Source: a virus
Virus record (IMG/VR): IMGVR_UViG_3300027985_000700
Location: 1 to 64,000 of that record
Direction: 5' to 3' (one strand)
DNA: 64,000 nt
How positions within the stretch are numbered: the stretch's first letter is position 1; each line of letters starts with the position of its first letter. This document shows positions 8,568 to 17,491 of the stretch, piece after piece. Both the position numbers and the translations under genes were made by a program. The notes below the pieces were generated by a model. That model did not search any database. It was not told where the DNA came from and was given only the letters and a program-made list of their open reading frames with translations.

Positions 8568-8996
8568 ATGAAAAAAGTTAAGTTAATTTATAATTGGAAA
8601 CATAATAATACAGTATACAAGGCATGGGATAAGATATATATTAGTTTAGAAGGTATTTTAAAGGATATGAATCTTGAAGATGAAAAAGTCGCTGACCTTT
8701 ACATAGCCTTATTAAAAGGTGAAGGTAAATGTACTTTTGAAGGAGTAAATATTGAAAAAATAATTGATACTACTAAAACAAGTACAAGTTCAGATACTAC
8801 GGTAAACCTTTTTAATAGTTTCCAAGATGCAGTTAAATTTATGACAAGTTTTAAAAAACAATATGGAGATAACTTTTTGTATACAAACTTTACTGATATT
8901 AAATATGATAAGGCATATCGTTTAGAAAATAAAAATAAGGATGCTGTTGAATCATTAGTATTACAAGATGTAACAGTTGCTTGTTTAAAAAAATAA
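8568..8996 (+). CDS. Hypothetical protein
   Basis: 142 residues, small soluble alpha/beta-looking protein with a Ser/Thr-rich middle (about 68-80). It is sandwiched with 1-2-base spacing between two RNA-ligase genes, so it could belong to RNA repair, but no motif supports a function. Confidence 0.65.
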   Translation: MKKVKLIYNWKHNNTVYKAWDKIYISLEGILKDMNLEDEKVADLYIALLKGEGKCTFEGVNIEKIIDTTKTSTSSDTTVNLFNSFQDAVKFMTSFKKQYGDNFLYTNFTDIKYDKAYRLENKNKDAVESLVLQDVTVACLKK

Positions 8997-8997
8997 G

Positions 8998-10149
8998 ATG
9001 AATAAATATCGTAAACAATTTTTAAACGAAGTACATAATGATTTTAAAGGGGTTTATAAACATTTATGTGAATTAGAAAAGGATGGGTATATTAATATAA
9101 AACAACATGATACCTATCCTAATCTTAAACTTTTTAATTATACCGACCTATGTACATTTGAAAGGAAATGGGACTACTATACACTTAATTGTAGGGGTTT
9201 AGTACTTGACACAGACAAACAAGAAATTGTAGCCCTACCTTTTTTAAAATTCTTTAATTATAATGAATTTGATTCAGAACTTTGTAAACCACAAAATGAC
9301 AATTATGAAGTTTATGAAAAAGTTGATGGTAGTTTAGGTATTGGTTTTTGGTATAATGATAAGGTAATGTGGGCAACACGTGGTAGTTTCACAAGTACCC
9401 AAGCAATCAAAGCACAAGAAATGTGGGACAAAGAAGAACGTGATTACTGTGGTTACGGCTCTACTTTACTTGCAGAAATTGTATACCCTGAGAATAGAAT
9501 TATTATTGACTATGGTAAGTACGAGGGTTTAAAACTATTACAACAAATAGATAATAAAACAGGAAATGAATGCAGTTACGAAAGGTTATTAGAACTTAGA
9601 GATTATACTAACATTGACATAGCTAACAAAGAAGAAATAAACAGTATTGAACAACTTATTGAAAATATAAATAAATATAAAGGTACTGAAAGGGAAGGTT
9701 ATGTTTTAAAGTTTAAAGATTGTACTAGGTTAAAAATAAAGAACAAAGAATACTTAAATATTAATAGATTGGTATTTGGTATTAGTGATAGAAGTTTAAC
9801 CGAAAACTGGAGAGATGGTAAAGCTGAAGACTATTTAAGCTTAATACCTGAAGAGTTTACCGAGAGTATAAAAGAAAAGTTTCAGTTACTTGACAGTGCC
9901 TTATTATATTGGAAACTAGAAGTAGCAAGTGCAGTTAGGTTTATAAATCACTTTCATATTGAAAGAAAAAATGTACAAAAAGAATTAAGGACAATGTTTG
10001 ACCCAATAACTATTAATTGTGTGTTTGAACATTTTAAATGGCAAGAAACTTGTAATACAGTTTACACATATCCCTTACAAGATGCAGTTAACAAACTGTT
10101 AAGGGAACATATATATCGTAACTATAGAGAATATATTAAGGGGGAATAA
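8998..10149 (+). CDS. RNA ligase, T4 Rnl1-like
   Basis: 383 residues. It has the Rnl1 arrangement: RGLV (66-69), the FLKFFNYNE element (82-90), motif I YEKVDGSLG with catalytic Lys108, LLAEIVYP (motif III region), EGYVLKF (motif IV) and LKIKNKEY (motif V). A helical C-terminal domain follows, as in T4 RnlA, the enzyme that repairs anticodon-cleaved tRNA. Overall length is close to that of T4 RnlA. Working partners here are probably the kinase/HD protein at 13932 and the phage tRNAs. Confidence 0.88.
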   Translation: MNKYRKQFLNEVHNDFKGVYKHLCELEKDGYINIKQHDTYPNLKLFNYTDLCTFERKWDYYTLNCRGLVLDTDKQEIVALPFLKFFNYNEFDSELCKPQNDNYEVYEKVDGSLGIGFWYNDKVMWATRGSFTSTQAIKAQEMWDKEERDYCGYGSTLLAEIVYPENRIIIDYGKYEGLKLLQQIDNKTGNECSYERLLELRDYTNIDIANKEEINSIEQLIENINKYKGTEREGYVLKFKDCTRLKIKNKEYLNINRLVFGISDRSLTENWRDGKAEDYLSLIPEEFTESIKEKFQLLDSALLYWKLEVASAVRFINHFHIERKNVQKELRTMFDPITINCVFEHFKWQETCNTVYTYPLQDAVNKLLREHIYRNYREYIKGE

Positions 10150-10151
10150 TT

Positions 10152-10406
10152 ATGTTTACGTTTTATTTAATTGGTTTTTATCTTTTCTTATTTGTAATGT
10201 TTATTGTAAATATTGCTTTAATAAAAGACATTAAATCATTAATTAATAACATATGTAACACAACAAGTTCACTTAATAACCAAGCTTCAAAATTAATGAT
10301 AGGGGTAATAATTTTTACAGGGTTATTATCCTTTGACATTATTTTTAGTGCTATGTGGTTCTTAGTTATAACTCTTTTGTTAATTATAACTATGAACAAT
10401 AAGTAA
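10152..10406 (+). CDS. Small membrane protein
   Basis: 84 residues with two clear hydrophobic helices (about 3-23 and 48-82, the latter possibly two short passes). Two bases after the Rnl1-like gene. Function unknown. Confidence 0.6.
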   Translation: MFTFYLIGFYLFLFVMFIVNIALIKDIKSLINNICNTTSSLNNQASKLMIGVIIFTGLLSFDIIFSAMWFLVITLLLIITMNNK

Positions 10407-10473
10407 TAATTGTACTACTATAAATGATTAAATACAATTATAAAATAACATACTATTTGTAGGAGGAAAGAAA

Positions 10474-12519
10474 ATGAGAAATATAGAGGAATCACAAAAG
10501 GATTTCCAAGATAGATACACCAATATTGTAAAAGATATTGAAAGTATAGCATTAAACGATGCTAAAAATGAAGACAAAAAAAGAGAAAATGGAAACATAA
10601 ATGGTGACAGTGCTATGGGTACTATGTTACAATTTGGAAGTACAGTTGGAAGGGAATTTACTAAAAGTTATTTAATGAATCCCTTGTATAGTAAACTACA
10701 TGATGAAGGTTTAATACATATTCATGATATGGATTTTTATCCTGAGGGTACAACAACTTGTATGCAAATAGATCTTGAAAAATTATTTAAGGAAGGTTTC
10801 AATACAGGGCATGGTTATTTAAGAACACCTAACGACATTATGTCTTATGGTGCTTTAACTGCTATTGCAATACAGGCTAATCAAAATGACCAACACGGAG
10901 GACAAAGTATACCATTTTTAGATTACTATTTAGCTCCTGGCGTATTGAAAACATTTAAAAAACAATATAAACAAACGTATGTTGATATGGCGGATGCTTT
11001 AGGGATTAATGAAGATGAAATTCATAGTGTTATAACATACATAAATAGTTTAAATAGTTTAAAAGAAGCTAAAGAAAATAGTGTTAAATTAACTGATAAT
11101 ATCTTAGTTATGGCTTATGATAAAGCGTTACAAAAAACGGAACGCATTACCTACCAAGCAATGGAAGCGTTAGTTCATAACTTAAATACTTTACACAGTA
11201 GAGCAGGTGCACAAGTACCGTTTAGCAGTGTTAATTTTGGTACAGACATAAGTGATGAGGGAAGAATGGTAGTAAGATCTTTCTTACTGGCAACTGATAA
11301 AGGTTTAGGTAAAGGTGAAACACCTATATTCCCAATATCAATATTTAGGGTAAAAGAAGGAGTTAACTATAATCCAACTGATCCTAATTATGATTTATTT
11401 AAACTAGCTTGTAAAGTTTCAGCTAAAAGGTTATTTCCAAACTTTGTGTTTCAAGATGCTCCATTTAATATGCAATATTATAACCCTAATGACTATAGAA
11501 CAGAAATTGCTACTATGGGATGTCGTACAAGAGTTATGGGGAATGTATGTGGTGAAAGTACAACTCCGGGACGTGGTAATTTAAGTTTTACAACAATTAA
11601 CTTAGTACGTCTAGGAATAGAACACGGTCTAGTTTCAGGTACTGTACAGAAACCTGATTTAGAAGGATTTTATAAAGACTTATTTACTTTAATGGATATA
11701 GTTAAAGAACAACTACTTGAACGTTATAGATGGCAATGTCAAAAACATAAATACAATTTTCCATTTTTAATTAATGAAGGTGTGTGGTATGGTGGGGAAA
11801 GATTAAATAACGATGACCAACTTGATAATGTATTAAAAACAGGAACATTAAGTATTGGATTTATTGGACTTGCTGAATGTTTAGTAGCATTAACTGGTTA
11901 CCACCACGGAGAAAATAATGAAAGTTATAAACTAGGTTATGACATAGTTAAAGAAATGCGTGTTAGATGTGACTATTATTGTAAACAATATGGTCTTAAT
12001 TTTAGTTTACTTGCAACACCAGCAGAAGGTTTAAGTGGTAGATTTACACGTATTGATGCTAAAAAGTATGGTAAAATCATAGGTGTAACTGATAGGGATT
12101 ATTACACAAATAGTTTCCACATTCCAGTTTACTATAATATTTCAGTAACTGACAAAATTCAGTTAGAGGCTCCATTTCATGAACTAACAAATGCTGGTCA
12201 TATTACTTATATAGAACTTGATGGGGATACTTGTAAAAATGTGGATGCATTTGAGAGTGTTATACGTACTATGAAGGAAGCAGGTATTGGTTATGGTGCC
12301 ATAAACCATCCAGTTGATAGAGATCCAGTTTGTGGGTTTAACGGTATTATAGATGATGTTTGTCCACAATGTGGTAGGTCAGAAGGTTCACATAAATTTG
12401 AGCGTATAAGACGTATTACTGGATATTTAGTTGGGACACTTGATCGTTTTAACGATGGTAAACGTGCTGAAGAACACGATAGAGTTAAACATAATTTAAA
12501 AGATAAAGAGGAGAATTAA
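10474..12519 (+). CDS. nrdD: Anaerobic ribonucleoside-triphosphate reductase (class III)
   Basis: 681 residues, full length. It reduces ribonucleoside triphosphates to deoxynucleotides with a glycyl radical. Visible features are FSSVNFGTD, the active-site region around GCRTRVMGNVCGES and GRGNLSFTTINL, a zinc-type CGF...CPQCGR near the C-terminus, and the glycyl-radical segment RRITGYLVG. The adjacent activase is nrdG (12909). An oxygen-sensitive enzyme implies replication in anaerobic hosts. GGAGGAA precedes the ATG. Confidence 0.95.
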   Translation: MRNIEESQKDFQDRYTNIVKDIESIALNDAKNEDKKRENGNINGDSAMGTMLQFGSTVGREFTKSYLMNPLYSKLHDEGLIHIHDMDFYPEGTTTCMQIDLEKLFKEGFNTGHGYLRTPNDIMSYGALTAIAIQANQNDQHGGQSIPFLDYYLAPGVLKTFKKQYKQTYVDMADALGINEDEIHSVITYINSLNSLKEAKENSVKLTDNILVMAYDKALQKTERITYQAMEALVHNLNTLHSRAGAQVPFSSVNFGTDISDEGRMVVRSFLLATDKGLGKGETPIFPISIFRVKEGVNYNPTDPNYDLFKLACKVSAKRLFPNFVFQDAPFNMQYYNPNDYRTEIATMGCRTRVMGNVCGESTTPGRGNLSFTTINLVRLGIEHGLVSGTVQKPDLEGFYKDLFTLMDIVKEQLLERYRWQCQKHKYNFPFLINEGVWYGGERLNNDDQLDNVLKTGTLSIGFIGLAECLVALTGYHHGENNESYKLGYDIVKEMRVRCDYYCKQYGLNFSLLATPAEGLSGRFTRIDAKKYGKIIGVTDRDYYTNSFHIPVYYNISVTDKIQLEAPFHELTNAGHITYIELDGDTCKNVDAFESVIRTMKEAGIGYGAINHPVDRDPVCGFNGIIDDVCPQCGRSEGSHKFERIRRITGYLVGTLDRFNDGKRAEEHDRVKHNLKDKEEN

Positions 12520-12520
12520 T

Positions 12521-12931
12521 ATGAATAAAAATACACAAATGCACGAAGATATAACTACTAATTTACATAAAATATATGTAGCTAAGAATCATGATTATGG
12601 TAATAGTGTACATGATACATATGAAAAATACGGTTTAGTTTCATTTTTAGTAAGAATGGAAGATAAAATAAGTAGAGCAAGAACTTTAGACCAAAAGAAG
12701 GAACAATATGTTTCAGACGAAAAGTTGGAGGATACTTTACTTGACTTAGCTAATTATGCTATAATGGCAGTAATGGAATTAAGATTGGCTAAAGAACAAC
12801 TAACACAAGAGGATTGTGTTGAAGAAAATACCAGTTATTTTGTAGAAGGTTACACTGTTAAGGATAATCAAATTGTAAGTGTAAAAGATAATAAGGTTGT
12901 GGAAATAGATGAAACTAAAATTAGCTGGTAA
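12521..12931 (+). CDS. DUF1599/Nmad1-type protein
   Basis: 136 residues, two bases after nrdD. KNHDYGNSVHDTYEKYG, FLVRMEDKISRA and EDTLLDLANYAIMAVMEL match the DUF1599 pattern (also called nucleotide-modification-associated domain 1), an all-helical family often found beside phage nucleotide genes. The exact reaction is unknown; hydrolysis or modification of a nucleotide is an inference from the family. It overlaps nrdG by 23 bases. Confidence 0.75.
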   Translation: MNKNTQMHEDITTNLHKIYVAKNHDYGNSVHDTYEKYGLVSFLVRMEDKISRARTLDQKKEQYVSDEKLEDTLLDLANYAIMAVMELRLAKEQLTQEDCVEENTSYFVEGYTVKDNQIVSVKDNKVVEIDETKISW

Positions 12932-13442
12932 TATAGTTTATGATAGTATAGTTGATGGTCCCGGACTACGTGCTACAATTTTTGTACAGGGTTGTACACA
13001 TAATTGTCCGGGTTGTCATAACCCTAGTACACACGACTTAAATGGTGGTACTGAGGTAGACATTAACGATATTATTAATGACTTAGAAAAGCATAAAAAA
13101 CAATTTAGTGGTGTTACTTTAAGTGGTGGGGAACCACTATTACAACAAGATAAATTAATACCTATTTGCTTGTGGTGTATAAATAATCATAAAGATATTT
13201 GGTTATACACAGGCTTTACATACGAAAAAGTAAATACATTAGAAATAATGGATTATATAGATATTGTAGTAGATGGACAGTTTATAGAAAAATACAAGTC
13301 ATATAATTGTTTATTTAAAGGAAGTACTAACCAACGTATAATAGACGTTAAACAAAGTAAAAAATTAAATGAAACATTTTTAAGTATTTACAATGATCAA
13401 CCTACAACTAGTGTAAAGAATAAAAACAATATTTTCATATAA
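12909..13442 (+). CDS. nrdG: Anaerobic ribonucleotide reductase activating enzyme (radical SAM)
   Basis: 177 residues. The radical-SAM cluster motif CTHNCPGC (Cys-x3-Cys-x2-Cys) and LSGGEPLLQ, the SAM-binding GGE element, are intact. It generates the glycyl radical on NrdD. Translation is coupled to the overlapping gene upstream. The final ~30 residues are Asn/Lys-rich and overlap the terminator hairpin. Confidence 0.93.
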   Translation: MKLKLAGNIVYDSIVDGPGLRATIFVQGCTHNCPGCHNPSTHDLNGGTEVDINDIINDLEKHKKQFSGVTLSGGEPLLQQDKLIPICLWCINNHKDIWLYTGFTYEKVNTLEIMDYIDIVVDGQFIEKYKSYNCLFKGSTNQRIIDVKQSKKLNETFLSIYNDQPTTSVKNKNNIFI

Positions 13443-13456
13443 TAATATTGTTTTTC
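13423..13456 (+). terminator. Intrinsic terminator overlapping the nrdG stop
   Basis: AAAACAATATT pairs with AATATTGTTTT (11 bp) and is followed by TCTC. The stem also contains the -35 box of the next promoter. Confidence 0.65.
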
Positions 13457-13476
13457 TCTTACCCTTATGTTATAAT
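13448..13476 (+). promoter_or_regulatory. Sigma-A-type promoter
   Basis: TTGTTT at 13448-13453, 17 bp, TATAAT at 13471-13476. It is placed partly inside the preceding terminator and drives the genes at 13500 and 13932. Confidence 0.75.
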
Positions 13477-13499
13477 GGTATTGTAAAGGAGGGAAGGTC

Positions 13500-13919
13500 A
13501 TGAGTAGTAAACAAAAAACCCCTAAGCAAATAATGAAAACATTATGTAGTGAATTACATAAAAGAGGTTTTATAGTACAATACTATGAAGCTTATAGTAC
13601 GTGTAGTTGTTATATTAAATTAGATTACGGTGCCTGTTATAGTATAAGGGTAAGTGATCACGATGGTTTTAGCCATTTAAAATACCGTTATAATGTTATG
13701 AATGATATAGTAAATAATTACACCGTTTTAGACGAAGGTAAAGAAAGAAAATATTATGGATTTACAGAATTAAATGAATTAGTTAATGATATAGTAAACT
13801 GTAGAGAAAATTTAAAAATTATGATGGGTGAGACGGGGTATAAAGACTATATTAAATCTTATAAATTAAGTGCACAATGTAGTACTGGATTTTGGTCTCA
13901 GTGTCATTTATATAAGTAA
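13500..13919 (+). CDS. Hypothetical protein
   Basis: 139 residues, Tyr- and Cys-rich, preceded by AAAGGAGGG. No family recognised. It is co-transcribed with the kinase/HD gene 12 bases downstream. Confidence 0.65.
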   Translation: MSSKQKTPKQIMKTLCSELHKRGFIVQYYEAYSTCSCYIKLDYGACYSIRVSDHDGFSHLKYRYNVMNDIVNNYTVLDEGKERKYYGFTELNELVNDIVNCRENLKIMMGETGYKDYIKSYKLSAQCSTGFWSQCHLYK

Positions 13920-13931
13920 AAGGAGAATAAA

Positions 13932-14882
13932 ATGAGTAAAGTAATAATGATGGTAGGGTTGCCTGGAAGTGGCAAAACAACATTTGCAAAAAATGTTTTA
14001 ATGAAAAAAGATAATTATATATATTTAAGTAGTGATGATTTACGTGTAGAATTATTTGGGTTTGAATACCAAACACGTAATGATGAATTATTTAAGGAAT
14101 TAGGTAGAAGATTAAAAGCTGCTATCGTTAATAAGCAAAATGTAATATATGATGCCACTAATATAAATAGAAAAAGAAGAATGGGGTTAATAAGAAATAT
14201 AAAACAATTAGATCCTAATGGTGAAGTTGAAGCATATTGTTTATGTATACCTTATGAATTTATACTTAATAGAAATTTAGTTAGAGAAGAACGTCATATA
14301 CCTGAAGATAAATTAGAACAAATGTATAGAGGTTTTAATGTACCTATAATGTCAGAGGGATTTAGTGATATTACGTTGTTAACTGTTACTGATACAATAA
14401 CTGCAAATGTGTTTAAAGGTTTTGTAGCGGAAACACAAGAAGGACGTTTACATTTAGACTTATTACCTTATTACAATGAATTAAAGGATTATGATCAAAA
14501 GAGTATTTATCATGATTTTACACTAGACAAACATATTGAAAATGTGTTTAATAGAACGTGTGAAATTAAAAATGTAAACGGTGCTTTATGTTTAGCAGCT
14601 GCTTTACATGATATTGGTAAACCTGACTGTTGCACTGTAAAGGAAGATGGTATACACCACGGTTTTGCAGGACATGAAAATGTAAGTGGGTATAAAGCAG
14701 CTATGTTATTAGGTAGATGCGATATATTAAGTAAAGAAACTAAAGATTTAGTTTTAACTATAATTAATTTACATATGATGATTAAAAATAGTGAAATTTC
14801 AGATGACACATTACTTGAATATTGTGGTAGTGAGGAATACCTAAACTATTTAAAAATGTTTAATAATTGTGACCAAAATTAA
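13932..14882 (+). CDS. Fused polynucleotide kinase and HD phosphohydrolase (RNA end-healing)
   Basis: 316 residues. The N-terminal half is a P-loop kinase like the T4 polynucleotide kinase domain: GLPGSGKT (9-16), SSDDLR (33-38) and DATNINRKRR (74-83). The C-terminal half is an HD domain: LHDIGKP (225-231) and HHGFAGHE (242-249), with a further His at 201. Kinase plus HD phosphohydrolase is the known composition of bacterial HD-Pnk enzymes, which heal broken RNA by phosphorylating 5'-OH and removing 3'-phosphate; here the domain order is reversed (kinase first). It would supply the ends needed by the two ligases upstream. Activity is inferred from domains. Confidence 0.8.
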   Translation: MSKVIMMVGLPGSGKTTFAKNVLMKKDNYIYLSSDDLRVELFGFEYQTRNDELFKELGRRLKAAIVNKQNVIYDATNINRKRRMGLIRNIKQLDPNGEVEAYCLCIPYEFILNRNLVREERHIPEDKLEQMYRGFNVPIMSEGFSDITLLTVTDTITANVFKGFVAETQEGRLHLDLLPYYNELKDYDQKSIYHDFTLDKHIENVFNRTCEIKNVNGALCLAAALHDIGKPDCCTVKEDGIHHGFAGHENVSGYKAAMLLGRCDILSKETKDLVLTIINLHMMIKNSEISDDTLLEYCGSEEYLNYLKMFNNCDQN

Positions 14883-14910
14883 AAAAGTTTAAAAATTTCA
14901 CAAAAAAGTA

Positions 14911-14939
14911 TTTACAAATCAGATCTTATATGTTATAAT
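14911..14939 (+). promoter_or_regulatory. Promoter of the long noncoding transcript
   Basis: TTTACA at 14911-14916, 17 bp, TATAAT at 14934-14939. No gene starts for 940 bases downstream, so this promoter serves the noncoding RNA. Confidence 0.8.
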
Positions 14940-14944
14940 ATATA

Positions 14945-15855
14945 CATAAAGTTAATTAAGAGGAAAAAATGTATAAGCAAGCATTTATTAACTTTATACT
15001 GTATAAGCGCAAAAAGACCCCTGTTTTATAAACGTTACCTTTACAGGTAGCGCAAGAAATATAATTATTTTGATAATAATCGTATTTCTTGCAGTACTTG
15101 TAAAAGTACTATTTAGGTACAACCAGCAACAACATAGTAATTAACGATGGTTAATATTTGTCTTTATATCTTTACGATATCAGGACATATCGACACTGTG
15201 TAAAAGTAATTTTACACTTGTCAAAAGCATAAAGAGACTACGGTTTCTTTGTACATTTAAAACGTACCTAGCTATACATATACAAAACTTTAGATACATA
15301 CAGCAATTAAAAATAAAAAAAGAAAATGCCGAAATTTTTCAAAAATGTATCTAGTTAAGTTTAGTTTACTCAAATGTTGATTAGGGTCGATATGGGATTA
15401 AATGCTAGACTTAAAGACAACACTACCTTCGAATGAACTTAATACAAAGGCAAAGTTAATTCTTTGCTTCATGGGCATAATGTCTACTTAACTTGTAAAA
15501 ATGTACCCCAGCACCAGAGCCAAGTAATTGCGGTACATAGGTAGATTAACGAAGTATACATTAGTTAATGATAACAATAGTAATTTGAATTTTCCGGGAA
15601 TTCGAAAGTTTGGGAAACGGTTATTGTTTAAAGTTATACCCATGAAGGAAAGAATTAATTTCCAAAATTAGATACTTACAGCAACTTAAAAATTAGGTCG
15701 CCAAAACACGTATTTGACTAAATACACGTATCTAGATAGTTAAAAAGTATATAATTAGATTCTCACAGCAAACCAAAATAAAGGAAGAATTTGTAAATCT
15801 TAACCAAAAGAATCTAGCATTATATAAATAACTACCTACGGGTAGTTTTCTTTTC
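14945..15855 (+). ncRNA. Large structured noncoding RNA (~0.9 kb) upstream of the Ro60-like gene
   Basis: No credible gene lies in this ~0.9-kb stretch, yet it has its own promoter and an intrinsic terminator, so it looks like one RNA of about 900 nt. Four modules share a closing helix and motif, TAGRTNC then 3 bases then CAGCAA, closed by GTAYCTAG or GAATCTAG: 15114-15270, 15291-15353, 15669-15734 and 15756-15816. A weaker fifth lies at 15501-15538 (ATGTACC, CAGCAC, GGTACAT). Other hairpins are AAGAAATA/TATTTCTT near 15053-15090 and GTGTAAAA/TTTTACAC near 15200. Size and phage context recall ornate phage RNAs such as GOLLD or ROOL, while the downstream Ro60-like gene suggests Y-RNA-like ligands; neither identity is shown. 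Confidence 0.6.
15830..15855 (+). terminator. Intrinsic terminator of the noncoding RNA
   Basis: AACTACC pairs with GGTAGTT around a TACG tetraloop (a stable UNCG type), followed by TTCTTTT. It lies just before the ribosome site of the gene at 15877, so some read-through could also feed that gene. Confidence 0.75.
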
Positions 15856-15876
15856 AAATAAAAGGAGGAATAAATT

Positions 15877-17412
15877 ATGAATTTTGACAAAGCATTACAA
15901 GAAGAAACAAACGTAGCATTCACTGAAAATGGTGGAGCTAGTAACCTAAGTACGCTTGACAAATGTTTAGACCTGTTTGCACGTTGTGGTAGTATGAGAT
16001 CTGCAAAAGAACAAGATATTATTGAACTTGTAGATAGAGCATATGGTCAAAACAAACAACTTACTTTACTAATTTTATTTTACAACTGTGATATTAAAGA
16101 AGGTTTAGGTGAAAGACGTTTTACACAGATAGCACTTAAATACCTTGCAAACAAAGACCCTAATACGCTTACAAAAGTAGCTAGTTTACTACCTACATAT
16201 AACCGTTGGGACTTAATGTATTGTTTCGTTGGTACACAATTACAAAAAACAGTATTTGGTATAATGAAAGAACAATATGTTTCAGATTTGGACGCTTTAC
16301 AAAAAGATTCTGAAGCCAACATAAGTTTGATTGGTAAGTGGTTAAAAAGTGAAAATACTGAAAGTAAAATATCTCGTAAACTTGCACGTTTAACTATAGA
16401 AGAATTTGGGGTAACTGAAAGACAATATAGAAAAGCATTAGTAACTTTACGTAAAAGAATTAAGATTGTAGAACACAACTTAGTTAATAAAGAATACGCA
16501 AGTATTGATTATGATAAAATACCAGCCAAGGCTCTTATGAAGTATATTAAGGCATTTTATCGTAACGACGAAGCTAAGATAAAGGCTTACTTTGATAGTA
16601 TTGAACGTGGAGAAAAAGAAATTAAAGTTACAGGTATTTACCCACATGATATTTTATATCAAGCAACAGGTGGTGTAACTTGTGGAAATAGTTATTTAAA
16701 ACCTAGAAAAAGTGTTCCAAACCAAAACTACTATAATGAATTATGGAAAAACCAAAAAGATTATATGAAAGAAGATGATCTTACTATGGTTGTAGCTGAC
16801 ACTAGTGCCAGCATGACATCTCCAATTAGTATTAATTCGAATGTTTCAGCATTAGATGTTGCTATGGCATTGGGTATTTATTGTAGTGAAAGATTAAAAG
16901 GACAATACACTAACAAAATGATTACGTTTAGTTCAAGACCTAGTTATGTAACACTAACAGGTGAAGATTTACTAAGTAAACTTAGATGTGTTCCTAGTAT
17001 TGTAGATAACACTAATCTTGTAGCTGTATTTAAACTTTTACTTGACACTGCTAAAAGTTATAACATAGACGAAAAGGAATTTCCTAAAAAGTTACTTATT
17101 ATAAGTGACATGGAATTTGATGCGTCTACCGAAACACGTTATGGTAATAAAAGAACTACTGTGTTTAGAGACATAAAAAATATGTTTGATGGTACAGGGT
17201 ACAAAATGCCACAAATAGTGTTCTGGAATGTTAATAGTAGAAATACACAATTTCCTATAACTGTAAATGACGAAGGGGCAGTACTTATAAGTGGGTATAG
17301 TCCAGTAGCATTAAAGGCAGTATATGAAAGTGAAATATTTACTCCTGTTGATGTTATGATAAAAGCAGTTACAGCACCACGTTACTACCAAGTAATAGAA
17401 AAGTTAAAGTAA
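15877..17412 (+). CDS. DUF2828-family, Ro60/TROVE-like protein with vWA domain
   Basis: 511 residues. The N-terminal ~290 residues are helical with DUF2828-type signatures: FYNCDIKEGLGERRF (68-82), PTYNRWDLM (106-114), SLIGKWLKS (150-158), YRKALVTLRKR (184-194) and an IDYDKIPAKAL element. The C-terminal part is a von Willebrand A domain with an intact MIDAS, DTSAS (308-312), and ISDMEFD. This architecture resembles Ro60/Rsr, which threads misfolded RNA through a helical ring and binds Y RNAs. A ~0.9-kb structured RNA lies directly upstream and RNA-repair genes flank it, supporting an RNA-binding role. That role is inference. Confidence 0.8.
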   Translation: MNFDKALQEETNVAFTENGGASNLSTLDKCLDLFARCGSMRSAKEQDIIELVDRAYGQNKQLTLLILFYNCDIKEGLGERRFTQIALKYLANKDPNTLTKVASLLPTYNRWDLMYCFVGTQLQKTVFGIMKEQYVSDLDALQKDSEANISLIGKWLKSENTESKISRKLARLTIEEFGVTERQYRKALVTLRKRIKIVEHNLVNKEYASIDYDKIPAKALMKYIKAFYRNDEAKIKAYFDSIERGEKEIKVTGIYPHDILYQATGGVTCGNSYLKPRKSVPNQNYYNELWKNQKDYMKEDDLTMVVADTSASMTSPISINSNVSALDVAMALGIYCSERLKGQYTNKMITFSSRPSYVTLTGEDLLSKLRCVPSIVDNTNLVAVFKLLLDTAKSYNIDEKEFPKKLLIISDMEFDASTETRYGNKRTTVFRDIKNMFDGTGYKMPQIVFWNVNSRNTQFPITVNDEGAVLISGYSPVALKAVYESEIFTPVDVMIKAVTAPRYYQVIEKLK

Positions 17413-17414
17413 AT

Positions 17415-17441
17415 AAAACTCACATAATGTGAGTTTTTTTG
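17415..17441 (+). terminator. Intrinsic terminator
   Basis: AAAACTCAC pairs with GTGAGTTTT around a 5-base loop, followed by a T run. Ends the Ro60-like gene. Confidence 0.85.
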
Positions 17442-17470
17442 TTTACTTTTAAGTAAAAATATGGTATAAT
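17442..17470 (+). promoter_or_regulatory. Sigma-A-type promoter
   Basis: TTTACT at 17442-17447, 17 bp ending in TGG, TATAAT at 17465-17470. Drives the NADAR/clamp-loader/CCA operon. Confidence 0.78.
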
Positions 17471-17491
17471 ATATACATAAGGAGAGTTAAT

